NCBI RefSeq assembly: GCF_022095675.1
Contig: NZ_JAHYSG010000019.1
Coordinates: forward strand, 75,018-139,017
Reading direction: 5' to 3'
Source: Dactylosporangium sp. AC04546
GTDB taxonomy: Bacteria; Actinomycetota; Actinomycetes; Mycobacteriales; Micromonosporaceae
Length of the DNA: 64,000 nucleotides
Made by a program: the position numbers and the translations under genes. A model generated the notes under the pieces. The model did no database searches and was not told the DNA's origin. It saw only the letters and a program-made list of their open reading frames with translations. Position 1 is the first letter of the stretch. Each line of letters starts with the position of its first letter. Positions 40,714-49,174 of the stretch are shown here, piece after piece.

Positions 40714-41569
40714 GCGCCGCGTCACGTCCGCTCAGCCGTGCTCAGGGTCGCTTCGTCGGTGACTTCGGGACCCCATTTTCTGGCGAGTCTGGGTCCCACC
40801 AGCCGACGGCCGGTTCTTGTGTTCGTGAGTTTGGGCCCAGTCACGGGGCGGGCAAGGACAAGACAGCGGGCCGACGCAGTGCGTGTCGCTTGCGTGCGGC
40901 ACGTGGCGCTTAGGGCGCGCCGCAGCGCTCGACCAGCGGCAAATCCGTAAACGTGATCATGGTGGCGTGGACCCGATGACGCCGTCAATCGGCGACCGCA
41001 ATCCAGCTCCGCGACGTCGTCGGTCGGGCGCGCCGAGACAGCAGCGAACCGGCGCCAGATTCGCCCAGGCGGGACGTCCGACGGGCGGGGTTCGGTGCGC
41101 CTGCCAGCGAACTACGCCGACAGGCTGCGCTACGACAGGGGTCATCACCATGCTGTCGGCGCTGAACCCGACCCAGACCGTGTCGTGCGGTGACGGCAGG
41201 AGGTCGGTCAGCCCGGACTGTGGCATCCACGGGCACAGATACGGGGCGTCGTCCCCGTTCATCGGCAGGATGTCGGTCTGCCGGACCTTGGGGATCCAGG
41301 GCTCTGGTGACCTCGGACCACGACGATTCCGAGGTCGTTCATGCGGTTCTTAGGCTAGATATGATTTTCGCTATCGACGAATTCTTATCTCGCCTGTCCG
41401 AGGGTGTGGCCCGCTCCTGGCTGGCGGCCTCATCTTCACCGGTACGCCGGCGGCATCGGCAATCTCGGCGTTTTCCCGAGCCCGGCCAGACACCGTTTAG
41501 CCGGTTGGAAGGCGTCGGTGAGAGCCGGCGACCTTACCGTCTGATCGATCCGTACGGTTAAGGAGAGCC
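40714..41569. other. Long intergenic stretch, no clear gene
   Basis: About 850 bases. Minus strand 40957-41262 has an open frame with some coding texture (APYLCPWMPQSGLTDLLPS, DTVWVGFSADSMVMTPVVA) that may be a fragment of a lost gene; nothing else is supported. An AT-rich spot at 41345-41395 includes TATGAT (41360-41365), a good -10 hexamer. Just before the esterase is an imperfect inverted repeat, CCTTACCGT (41532-41540) and ACGGTTAAGG (41554-41563), next to its ribosome site. Confidence 0.45.
40934..40959 (+). repeat. 26-bp dispersed repeat, copy 2
   Basis: CAGCGGCAAATCCGTAAACG followed by TGATCA, 23 of 26 identical to the copy at 38215-38240. It lies in the gene-free stretch at the right side of the island. 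Confidence 0.65.
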
Positions 41570-43087
41570 ATGTCCGTGATAGTGCAGACCCGAGCGGGTG
41601 GGGTACGAGGCGTGACGGAGGACGGGATCTCGGTCTTCCGCGGCATCCCGTTCGCCGCCCCACCGGTGGGACCGCGCCGATTTCAGGCGCCCGAGTCGGC
41701 GCAGCCCTGGGACGGGGTACGCGAGGCCGACGTCTTCGGACCGCCGCCGCCCCAGTCGCGGATGGGTCTGCCGCCCAACGCCGTGCCGGCGGGGCCTATC
41801 CGGCACGACCCGACCGACTGGCTGACCCTCAACGTCTGGACGCCCGATCTGGGCGCCACGAACCTCCCCGTCCTGGTCTGGATCTACGGCGGCGCCTACC
41901 GGTTCGGGTCAGGTGGTGACTACAACGGCCGCCCGCTCGCGGGCTCTGGCGTGGTGATCGTGACCGGCAACCACCGCGTCGGCGTCGAAGGTTATGCCCA
42001 ACTCGACGGCGCGCCCGCGAACCGTGGCCTGCTCGACCAAATGGCGATCCTGCGCTGGGTCCAGGCCGAGATCGCGGCCTTCGGTGGGGACCCGTCGCGA
42101 GTCACCATCTTCGGCGAGTCGTCCGGGGCCGGCGCGGTCGCGGCGCTGTCGGTGATGCCCTCCGCTGTTGGACTCTTCGCCGGCGCCGTCGCGCAGAGCG
42201 TTCCCGGCACCTTCTTCACCACGGCACTCGCCCGTGATATCAGCGCCGAACTGGTCGCGCCGCTGGGGCTCGAACCGTCGGCGGCCGCGCTCGCCGACGT
42301 CGAGCCAGACCGCCTGCTGGCCGTGCTGAGGCAGCTCGACGCCCGGATGCCCACGATCGGGCGCTGGGGAAGGATCGCGCACTCGTCCACGCCGTTCTCC
42401 CCGCTCATCGACGGTACGGTCCTGCCCGTCGATCCGTGGCGGGGTCTCGCGTCCGGCGCCGGACGCGACGTGCCCCTGATGGTCGGGCATAACCGAGACG
42501 AGTGGCAGCTCTTCCACGTCATGGACGGCCAGCTGGGCAAGGTCACCGACGAGATGGCGACGGCGACGATGGAGGCATTCGGCCCCGGCCCCGACGCCCC
42601 GGCGCGCCTCCGCGCCGCCTATGCAGGGGCGAGCCCGGAGGAGCTGTCCGTCATCGTGCTGTCCGACCGCCTGTTCCGTGTGCCGAGCCAGCGCCTCGCC
42701 GCCGCGCAGACCGCCGGTGGCGGGCGGGCCTACCTCTACGAGCTGACCTGGCCGAGCCCGGCCGCCGGTGGCGCCCTGCGCGCCTGCCACGGACTCGACG
42801 TACCGCTCGTCTTCGGCGCGCTCACCGATGGCCTGGCCGAGTTCCTCGTCGGCAGCCCGCCCGACCCCGGCGCGATCGAGATCTCGGCCCAGATGCGCGG
42901 GGCCTGGGTCGCGTTCGCCCGCGACGGGGACCCCGGCTGGCCAACCTACGACGAGCGGCAACGGTTGACCCGCGTCTTCGACCGCGACCCGAACGGTGGC
43001 GTGCGCGCCTATCCAGAGGAGGTCAGCCGTGAGCTCTGGGCCGCGTACGAGATCGAGGTCGCCGATCTGTCATCCACAAAGGACTAG
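41570..43087 (+). CDS. Type B carboxylesterase
   Basis: A 505-residue alpha/beta-hydrolase of the carboxylesterase/para-nitrobenzyl-esterase family. Landmarks: FRGIPFAAPPVGPRRF at the N-terminus, oxyanion-hole VWIYGGAYRFGSG, nucleophile Ser184 in FGESSGAG, and the catalytic His in ACHGLDVPLVFG. The acid residue should lie near GHNRDEWQLF. No signal peptide, so probably intracellular. AAGGAG ribosome site before ATG. GC-rich again, marking the end of the island. Confidence 0.92.
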   Translation: MSVIVQTRAGGVRGVTEDGISVFRGIPFAAPPVGPRRFQAPESAQPWDGVREADVFGPPPPQSRMGLPPNAVPAGPIRHDPTDWLTLNVWTPDLGATNLPVLVWIYGGAYRFGSGGDYNGRPLAGSGVVIVTGNHRVGVEGYAQLDGAPANRGLLDQMAILRWVQAEIAAFGGDPSRVTIFGESSGAGAVAALSVMPSAVGLFAGAVAQSVPGTFFTTALARDISAELVAPLGLEPSAAALADVEPDRLLAVLRQLDARMPTIGRWGRIAHSSTPFSPLIDGTVLPVDPWRGLASGAGRDVPLMVGHNRDEWQLFHVMDGQLGKVTDEMATATMEAFGPGPDAPARLRAAYAGASPEELSVIVLSDRLFRVPSQRLAAAQTAGGGRAYLYELTWPSPAAGGALRACHGLDVPLVFGALTDGLAEFLVGSPPDPGAIEISAQMRGAWVAFARDGDPGWPTYDERQRLTRVFDRDPNGGVRAYPEEVSRELWAAYEIEVADLSSTKD

Positions 43088-43331
43088 CGGCTACCGCGGG
43101 TGCCACGGCCAGTCGACAATGAAGCCGCTGCGGTCGAAGCCCGCCCTCGGGAAGGCAGCGAAACGCCGACGCCGCACCGCCTGGCGTGCGACCCTGCGTA
43201 ACGGACACGGCGACCCGGCGACCGCACCGGGTGCGGCAAATGAGGATACGACCGGGGGCGTCCGCGGTGAACAACGCCATGTCCGCAGCCGTTGTCAGCG
43301 GTCAGCCAGTTGGAAGTGCCAGCTGACTGCG
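43088..43331. other. Short gap with a C-terminal gene remnant
   Basis: On the minus strand a frame ending at 43098 reads AFPRAGFDRSGFIVDWPWHPR and a stop, like the tail of a lost protein of unknown family. Nothing else is supported in this gap. Confidence 0.35.
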
Positions 43332-43640
43332 TCAGTAGGGTCGCCCGGACAGCGCGGTCGCGAGCGCGGCGGCGAGGGTACGGGCGGTCGAGCCGTCCGG
43401 CTCGCCGCGGTCGGGGTTGAACTCCGTGACGGTCAGGCCGGCGCCGCCCGGATGGCCGACCAGGACGGCGAGCGCCGCCGTGGCGTCGGCCAGCGTGAGC
43501 CCTTTGTTGTATTCGGGCCAATTCGCGGCCGGAAGGTCGTAAAAGTCGATCACGTCGACGTCGAAGTGAAGAAGGAACCGGTCAGCCGTGGCCGTGAGGG
43601 CAGTGGCCGCCTCGCGGGCCGCAGCGACCGGGTCGGCGGC
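43332..43640 (-). pseudogene. Arginase/agmatinase-family C-terminal remnant
   Basis: The last 100 codons of a ureohydrolase: RFLLHFDVDVIDFYDLPAA carries the metal-binding D-x-D-x-x-D pattern, and ADATAALAVLVGHPGGAGLT, VTEFNPDRGEPDGSTAR follow to the stop. The N-terminal two thirds, with the other metal ligands, are absent; upstream sequence has no matching frame before the terminator at 43719. Non-functional fragment. Confidence 0.75.
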
Positions 43641-43718
43641 CACGGCTCGGTCATGGTCGCCATCGGCGTCGCATGCCTCATCGCGGCCGGCGGCATTCTG
43701 GCCCGTGCGGGCACAGCG

Positions 43719-43748
43719 CCGCCCGGCGCCCCGAGGGACGCCGGGCGG
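43719..43748 (-). terminator. Terminator of the methionine operon
   Basis: Perfect 10-bp stem (CCGCCCGGCG at 43719-43728, complement at 43739-43748) with a 10-nt loop, six bases after the stop of the CoA-binding gene on the minus strand. No T-tract, as usual in high-GC organisms. Confidence 0.75.
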
Positions 43749-43753
43749 TGTCG

Positions 43754-44236
43754 CTACTGCAGGCCGCCCCGCACGGCCGTGATGCGCTGGGTGTTGAAGC
43801 CCAGCCAGTGCATCCGGCCCACGTAGCGCGCGTGTTCCACCTTCAGGCAGCGGTCCATGATGACCGTCAGGCCGCCCTCCTCGGCGATCTGGGCGCCCTC
43901 CTCGTTGATGACGCCGAACTGGCACCACAGCGCGGACGCGCCGATGGCCACCGAGGAACGGGCGATCTCCGGCAGCGCGTCCGGGGCGCGGAACACGTTC
44001 ACCACGTCCACCGGGACCGGGACGTCCTCCAGGCGGGCGTAGCTCGGCTCGCCCAGAATTGCCGTCGCCCTCGGGTTCACCGGGATCACGCGGTAGTTGT
44101 GGCGCTTCAGGTAGTAGCCCACGAAGTAGCTCGCCCGGAGCTCGTTGTTCGACAAGCCTACGATCGCGATCGTGCGGGTGCCGTGCAGGACCCGCTGGAT
44201 CGTCAGCGGGTCCTGGTAGCGGGCCAGGTCGGTCAT
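43754..44236 (-). CDS. CoA-binding-domain protein (YccU-like)
   Basis: A 160-residue single Rossmann-type CoA-binding domain: TIAIVGLSNNELRASYFVG, YYLKRHNYRVIPVNP, VDVVNVFRAPDALPEIA and LTVIMDRCLKVEHARY. The family is like the isolated CoA-binding domain of succinyl-CoA ligase; its role is unclear. Its ATG overlaps the stop of metY (ATGA), and it is the last gene of the metX-metY operon, an arrangement known in actinobacteria and suggesting a link to acyl-CoA-dependent homoserine acetylation. Confidence 0.9.
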   Translation of the reverse strand: MTDLARYQDPLTIQRVLHGTRTIAIVGLSNNELRASYFVGYYLKRHNYRVIPVNPRATAILGEPSYARLEDVPVPVDVVNVFRAPDALPEIARSSVAIGASALWCQFGVINEEGAQIAEEGGLTVIMDRCLKVEHARYVGRMHWLGFNTQRITAVRGGLQ

Positions 44237-45543
44237 TCCGCACCTCCGGACGAAGCCACCAGCTTGAAAGCCTGTTCCAGGTCCCAGATCAGATCGTCCA
44301 CCGACTCGGTGCCCACCGACAGGCGGACCGTGCCGGGGCCTACGCCCGCCGACTGGAGCTCGGCGTCGCTCAGCTGGCGGTGCGTGGTGCTTGCCGGGTG
44401 GATGATCAGGCTCTTCGCGTCGCCGACGTTCGCCAGGTGGGACCACAGGGAGACGCCGCGGATCAGGTTCTGGCCGCCCTCCCGGCCGCCGGCCACGTCG
44501 AAGGAGAACACCGCGCCCGCGCCGCGTGGGAGGTACTTCTCGACCAAGGCCTCATAACGACCAGGCAGGCCCGGATAGGTCACGTTCGACGCCAGCGGGT
44601 GCGACGACAGGAACGACGCCACCGCGGCCGCGTTCGCCACGTGGCGCTCCATCCGCAGCGACAGCGTCTCCAGGCCCTGCAGGAACAGGAACGCGTTGAA
44701 CGGCGAGAGTGCGCCGCCCAGGTCGCGCAGTGTCTCGGCGCGCAGCTTCATGAGGTAGCCGTACGTGCCGAACGTCTCGTGGAACTGCAGGCCGTGGTAC
44801 GCGGGGCTGGGGTCCGCGATCACCGGGTAGCGGCCGTTCGACCAGTTGAACGTGCCGGCCTCGACCACGACGCCGCCGATCGATGTGCCGTGGCCGCCGA
44901 TGAACTTCGTCGCCGAGTGGATGACGATGTCGGCGCCCCACTCGATCGGGCGGCAGAGGTACGGCGTGGCGAAGGTGTTGTCGACGATCAGCGGGATGTC
45001 GTGCTCGTGCGCGACCGCCGCGACGGACGCGATGTCCAGGACGTTGCCGGCGGGGTTGCCGATCGTCTCGGCGAAGAAGGCCTTGGTCTCCGGCCGCACC
45101 GACGAACGCCACGCGGCGGGGTCGTCCGGGTCGACCCAGCTCAACGAGACGTTCATCTTGCGCAGCAGGTGCTTGAGCTGGTTGACCGTGCCGCCGTACA
45201 GCGCCGAGGAGGACACGACGTGGTCGCCCGGCTGGAGCAGCGTGAACAGCGCGGCGGCCTGGGCGGCGATGCCGCTGGCGAAGGCCACGCCGCCGGCGCC
45301 GCCCTCCAGGTTGGCCACGCGCTCCTCGAAGACCGCGACGGTCGGGTTCATGATGCGGGAGTACGTGTTGCCGTACTCCTGGAGGTTGAAGTACGCCGCC
45401 GCCGACTCCGGGTCCTCGAACACGTAGCTCGTCGTCTGGAAGATCGGCACGGCCCGGGCGCCCGTGTTCGGGTCGGGCCGCTGCCCGGCGTGCAACTGCC
45501 GGGTCTCGAACCCGAAGTCGCGAGGCTGATCCAGAGAAGTCAC
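44233..45543 (-). CDS. metY: O-acetylhomoserine aminocarboxypropyltransferase (sulfhydrylase)
   Basis: A PLP enzyme that makes homocysteine (or methionine directly) from O-acetylhomoserine and sulfide or methanethiol. 436 aa, normal for the OAH-sulfhydrylase branch. Seen: FETRQLHAGQRPD start, YSRIMNPT, GGAGGVAFASGIAAQ, and the PLP Lys213 in HSATKFIGGHGTSIGG. GTG 45543 lies 4 bp inside the end of metX, so the two are translationally coupled and provide consecutive steps. Confidence 0.95.
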   Translation of the reverse strand: MTSLDQPRDFGFETRQLHAGQRPDPNTGARAVPIFQTTSYVFEDPESAAAYFNLQEYGNTYSRIMNPTVAVFEERVANLEGGAGGVAFASGIAAQAAALFTLLQPGDHVVSSSALYGGTVNQLKHLLRKMNVSLSWVDPDDPAAWRSSVRPETKAFFAETIGNPAGNVLDIASVAAVAHEHDIPLIVDNTFATPYLCRPIEWGADIVIHSATKFIGGHGTSIGGVVVEAGTFNWSNGRYPVIADPSPAYHGLQFHETFGTYGYLMKLRAETLRDLGGALSPFNAFLFLQGLETLSLRMERHVANAAAVASFLSSHPLASNVTYPGLPGRYEALVEKYLPRGAGAVFSFDVAGGREGGQNLIRGVSLWSHLANVGDAKSLIIHPASTTHRQLSDAELQSAGVGPGTVRLSVGTESVDDLIWDLEQAFKLVASSGGAE

Positions 45544-46715
45544 GAAGCCCCCAAGAGGAAACGGCGGATGATCGGCGTCTGCCGCGCCTCTTCCAGCAGG
45601 AAGCAGTCGTGGCCGTACGGCGCGTCGATCACGTGGAACTCGACCGGCTTGCCCAGCCCCTCCAGCACCGCGGAGATCTCCTGCGAGGCGGCCGGCGGAT
45701 AGAGCCAGTCGGAGCTGAAGGCGATCAGCAGCGTCCGCGCCGTGACCCCCTCGAAGGCGCGGTGCAACGACCCGAACGAGCGGGCCAGGTCGAAGTACGT
45801 CAGCGCGCGCGAGGTGTAGAGGTACGTGTTGGCGTCGAAGCGCTTGACGAACGAGGCGGCCTGGTGGCGCAGGTAGCTCTCGACCTGGTACTCCGGCTCG
45901 GTGATCGTGTACCGGATGTCGTCGGCGAACTGCAGCCGCCGGCCGAACCGGTCGTGCATCGCCGGCGCCGACAGGTACGTGACGTGGCCCACCATCCGGG
46001 CCACGCCCATGCCGGCGTCGGGCGTGCGGCCCGTGCCGTGGTAGTGGCCGCCCTGCCAGTCGGGGTCGCGCATGATCGCGTCCCGGGCGATCGAGTTCCA
46101 GGCCACGCCCTGCGGGTGCAGCGCGTGGGTGCTGGCGATCACCACGATGGCGTCGACCTGGTCGGGGTACGACACCGCCCATTGGAGCGCCTGCATGCCC
46201 CCGAGGGAGCCGCCCGCGACGGCCGCGAGCCGCTCGATGCCGAGCTCGTCGAGGAACGCGCGCTCGGTGCGCACCATGTCGGCCACGGTGACGACCGGGA
46301 AGTCCGAGCCGTAGGGACGGCCGGTCGCCGGGTCGGTCGAGGACGGTCCGGTCGTACCACGGCAGCCGCCGAGCAGGTTCGTGGACACCACGTAGTAGCG
46401 GTCGGTGTCGAACGCCTTACCCGGGCCGATCATGCCGTCCCACCAGCCGAGGCCCTTGCCCGCGGTACCGTCGCGATCCTCGGCGCCGAAGCCGTCGCGG
46501 GTGCTCTCGCCCGGCGTCGCCGCGACCCCGGCGGCGTGCGCGTCGCCGCTGAGGGCATGACAGACCAGGATCACGTTGTCCCGTTCGGGCGACAGCGTGC
46601 CGTATGTCTCGTAGGCGATCCGGACCTGATGCAGCTCTCGCCCGCAGTCCAGACGGACCGGTTTCGGCAGGTCAAGGAACTGCGTTTCGACCCGTCCGAC
46701 CGATCCCGCTTCCAT
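45540..46715 (-). CDS. metX: Homoserine O-acetyltransferase
   Basis: Acetylates L-homoserine with acetyl-CoA, first committed step of methionine synthesis by direct sulfhydrylation. An alpha/beta-hydrolase fold: ILVCHALSGDAHAAG, GGCRGTTGPSS, nucleophile Ser170 in VAGGSLGGMQ, the acid in AFSSDWLYPP and catalytic His in APYGHDCFLLE. 391 aa from ATG 46715; an in-frame ATG at 46727 is an alternative. Divergent from the OsmC gene. I see no SAM riboswitch or other attenuator in the short leader. Confidence 0.95.
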   Translation of the reverse strand: MEAGSVGRVETQFLDLPKPVRLDCGRELHQVRIAYETYGTLSPERDNVILVCHALSGDAHAAGVAATPGESTRDGFGAEDRDGTAGKGLGWWDGMIGPGKAFDTDRYYVVSTNLLGGCRGTTGPSSTDPATGRPYGSDFPVVTVADMVRTERAFLDELGIERLAAVAGGSLGGMQALQWAVSYPDQVDAIVVIASTHALHPQGVAWNSIARDAIMRDPDWQGGHYHGTGRTPDAGMGVARMVGHVTYLSAPAMHDRFGRRLQFADDIRYTITEPEYQVESYLRHQAASFVKRFDANTYLYTSRALTYFDLARSFGSLHRAFEGVTARTLLIAFSSDWLYPPAASQEISAVLEGLGKPVEFHVIDAPYGHDCFLLEEARQTPIIRRFLLGAS

Positions 46716-46793
46716 GCGGGCGATCATAGCCTGGGGCCCGACGGCCGGTGTACTGTCAACCAACCCGATCGGAAATATGGGAGGTACATCATC

Positions 46794-47342
46794 ATGACAA
46801 CCGTCGAGAACGGGGTCAACGTCCAGGCGCTGCTGGAGGCGCGCACGGCGCTCCAGGGCGCTCCCGAGGCCGCTCAGTTCACCTGGCGGGCCTCGTCCAA
46901 GTGGCAGAACGGGGTGCACAGCACCACCCGGATCCAGAAGTACTACGGACTCGGCCAGGAGCAGAGCCACAAGAGCGAGTCGGTGTTCGAGGCCGACCAC
47001 CCCGAGGTGTTCGCGGCCGAGGACAACGGCGTGACCCCGATCGAGTACCTCCTCGTCGGGCTGGCCGCCTGCCTGACGGCGGGCGTGGCGTCGGTCGCCC
47101 AGAACCGGGGCATCCAGCTGCGCTCGGTCGAGGCGTCCGTCGAGGGCCAGCACGACATCCGCGGCATCCTCGGCGCCGACAGTGACGTCCGCAACGGCTT
47201 CAACGACATCAAGGTGACCTTCAACATCGACGCCGACGCGACGAAGCAGGAGATCGAGGCGCTCGTCGCCCAGTCGCAGAAGCGCTCGGCCGTCTTCGAC
47301 GCGCTCACCAACCCGACCGACGTCACCGTCGAAGTCGCGTAA
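46794..47342 (+). CDS. OsmC-family protein
   Basis: A 182-residue OsmC/Ohr-fold protein. It has the central GVTPIEYLLVGLAACLTAGV helix with one Cys (LAACLTA), corresponding to the second redox Cys of the family; the partner Cys position is not evident, so it may be an OsmC-like thiol protein without classical peroxidase activity. GGGAGG ribosome site upstream of ATG. Divergent from metX, and followed by a flavoprotein in the same direction after about 50 bp. Confidence 0.88.
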   Translation: MTTVENGVNVQALLEARTALQGAPEAAQFTWRASSKWQNGVHSTTRIQKYYGLGQEQSHKSESVFEADHPEVFAAEDNGVTPIEYLLVGLAACLTAGVASVAQNRGIQLRSVEASVEGQHDIRGILGADSDVRNGFNDIKVTFNIDADATKQEIEALVAQSQKRSAVFDALTNPTDVTVEVA

Positions 47343-47395
47343 GGGCCCGGGTCCAGAACGCATAGGCCCGACCAAACAGCTAAAGAGGTCCCGTC

Positions 47396-48616
47396 ATCGA
47401 AGCCGTCACCACTGTCGTCATCGGCGCCGGCCACGCCGGTCTCGCCGCCAGCCGGTTCCTCGCCGACCGGTCGATCGACCACGTCGTGCTGGAGCGCGGC
47501 GAGGTGGCCAACTCGTGGCGGCGCGAGCGCTGGGACTCCCTGCGGCTGCTGACGCCCAACTGGCAGAGCGGCCTGCCCGGGCTGCCGTACGACGGGCCGG
47601 ACCCGGACGGGTACCTGACGATGGGCGAGGTGGTCGACCTCATCGAGCGCTTCGCCGCCGTCACCCGCGCGCCCGTCCGGACCGGCACGGTGGTCACGTC
47701 GGTCCGCCGCACCGACGCGGGCTACCGCGTGACGACCGACCAGGGCGAGCTGACCTGCCGGACCGTGGTCATCGCGAGCGGGGCCTGCAACCGCCCGACG
47801 GTGCCGCCGTTCGCGAGCGCCGTGCCGCCCGAGGTCGAGCAGCTCACCCCGTTCGACTACCGCGGGCCCGCCAAGCTCGCCGAGGGCGGGGTGCTCGTGG
47901 TCGGCGCGTCGGCGACGGGCGTGCAGCTCGCCGCCGAGCTGCAGCGGTCGGGCCGCCCGGTGACGCTTTCGGTCGGCGAGCATACGCGGCTTCCCCGCCT
48001 GTACCGTGGGCACGACGTGCTCTGGTGGATGGACGCCTCGGGTGTGTGGAGCCAGCGGTACGACGAGATCGACGACCTGACGCGGGCCCGGCGGCTCCCG
48101 TCACCGCAGCTCGTCGGCGCCCCCGACCGCGCGACCCTCGACCTCAACGCGCTGACCGAGCTGGGCGTGACGCTCGTCGGCCGCTGGGCCGCGGTGCGCG
48201 ACGGCAGGGCGCTGTTCTCCGGCGGCCTGCGCAACGTGTTCTCGCTCGCCGACCTGAAGCTGGACCGCCTGCTGGACACGTTCGACGAGTGGGTGGGCGA
48301 CGGCACAGGCGAGCGTTTCGAGCCGACCCGCGTCCCGGCGTCGAGCCGGCTGCAGCTCGACCTGCGCAGCGGCGAGGTCCGCACGATCGTGTGGGCGACC
48401 GGCTTCCGCCCGTCGTACGACTGGCTCGACGTGCCGGTCGTCGACGCGAAGGGCCGCCTGGAGCACGACGGCGGCGTGGTCGCCAGCCCCGGGATGTACG
48501 CGCTGGGCCTGCCGGTGCTGCGCCGCCGCAAGTCGACGTTCATCCACGGCATCGAGGACGACGCCCGCGAGGTGATCGACCACCTCGCCGCCCACCTGGC
48601 CGCCGATCTGGCCTAA
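47396..48616 (+). CDS. Flavin-containing monooxygenase-like protein with non-canonical start
   Basis: A 406-residue FAD/NAD(P)H oxidoreductase. FAD motif VVIGAGHAGLAASRFL, then WRRERWDSLRLLTPNW, the NADPH-binding VLVVGASATGVQLAAEL and IVWATGFRP near the C-terminus place it with FMO/YpeA-like flavoproteins. In frame, a TAA stands at 47381 and the only codons before the FAD motif are aga, ggt, ccc, gtc, atc, gaa; an AAAGAGG ribosome site fits initiation at ATC 47396 (or GTC 47393). The next normal start, GTG 47486, would cut off the FAD motif. Either a rare start codon or a mutation/sequence error. Confidence 0.85.
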   Translation: MEAVTTVVIGAGHAGLAASRFLADRSIDHVVLERGEVANSWRRERWDSLRLLTPNWQSGLPGLPYDGPDPDGYLTMGEVVDLIERFAAVTRAPVRTGTVVTSVRRTDAGYRVTTDQGELTCRTVVIASGACNRPTVPPFASAVPPEVEQLTPFDYRGPAKLAEGGVLVVGASATGVQLAAELQRSGRPVTLSVGEHTRLPRLYRGHDVLWWMDASGVWSQRYDEIDDLTRARRLPSPQLVGAPDRATLDLNALTELGVTLVGRWAAVRDGRALFSGGLRNVFSLADLKLDRLLDTFDEWVGDGTGERFEPTRVPASSRLQLDLRSGEVRTIVWATGFRPSYDWLDVPVVDAKGRLEHDGGVVASPGMYALGLPVLRRRKSTFIHGIEDDAREVIDHLAAHLAADLA

Positions 48617-48780
48617 GCCTGGACCTTCTGCGGCCGGGCGGTCATCTCGACCAGGGCGTGGCGGGCCACGAACGGCGGCTCGCCGAAGCGGTGGTACGCG
48701 ACCCGCCCGGCCCGGCCCAGCCACGACGGCTCGCGGCGGGCGGCGCAGATGGGGCACCACCAGCGGGGAGACTCGGTCAT
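48613..48780 (-). CDS. Small CPIC-motif protein, 55 aa
   Basis: ATG 48780 opens MTESPRWWCPICAARREPSW, then LGRAGRVAYHRFGEPPFVA, ending in TARPQKVQA. The WCPICAARR motif gives one Cys pair, half of a zinc ribbon; dimerisation could complete a site. A TACCGT hexamer shortly upstream may be the -10 element of a leaderless transcript. Its end overlaps the flavoprotein stop on the other strand. Function unknown; codon bias and the conserved-looking motif support it. Confidence 0.55.
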   Translation of the reverse strand: MTESPRWWCPICAARREPSWLGRAGRVAYHRFGEPPFVARHALVEMTARPQKVQA

Positions 48781-48836
48781 AGCCGAACGGTAGGACCCAC
48801 GCGCACGTCGATCACGCGAAGCACTTCCGCTCGGTT

Positions 48837-48852
48837 CTCTACCTATATAGAG
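48837..48852. promoter_or_regulatory. Palindromic promoter/operator of the padR operon
   Basis: CTCTACCTATATAGAG (5-bp arms CTCTA/TAGAG) includes the AT-rich -10-like TATATA and lies 7 bp before GTG 48860. A dimer such as PadR bound here would block the promoter; autoregulation is inferred. Confidence 0.6.
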
Positions 48853-48859
48853 TTATCGC

Positions 48860-49174
48860 GTGACCCGGAACCGGCGGCCGTCGCCGCAGACCGTCGCGGT
48901 GCTCGCCGCGCTCGCCGCGGAGCCGTCCGCGTGGCGGTACGGCTACGAGCTGGGCCAGGAGGTCGGCCTCAAGGCCGGCTCGCTCTACCCGATCCTCATG
49001 CGCCTGTGCGACCGCGGGCTGCTCGACGCCGCCTGGGAGACCGATCCGCCGCCGGGAAGACCGCCCCGGCACCTGTACCGGCTGACCGACAGCGGCCGGC
49101 AGCACGCCGAGGAGACCGCGCTCGCCCCCGAGCCGCCCCGCCCCGCCCCGCTGCGCCCACGGAGCGCCTGGTGA
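48860..49174 (+). CDS. PadR-family transcriptional regulator
   Basis: A 104-residue PadR winged helix: SPQTVAVLAALAAEPSAW, YGYELGQEVGLKAGSLYPIL, MRLCDRGLLDAAWE, PPRHLYRLTDSGRQHAEE. GTG 48860 appears leaderless. Its TGA overlaps the GTG of the following membrane protein (GTGA). PadR/membrane-protein pairs are a standard actinobacterial arrangement; the membrane protein is probably its regulated target. Confidence 0.92.
   Translation: MTRNRRPSPQTVAVLAALAAEPSAWRYGYELGQEVGLKAGSLYPILMRLCDRGLLDAAWETDPPPGRPPRHLYRLTDSGRQHAEETALAPEPPRPAPLRPRSAW

Noticed and set aside
46716..46793. A SAM or cobalamin riboswitch upstream of metX
   Set aside because: The divergent gap is under 80 bp and shows no structured leader of the needed size.
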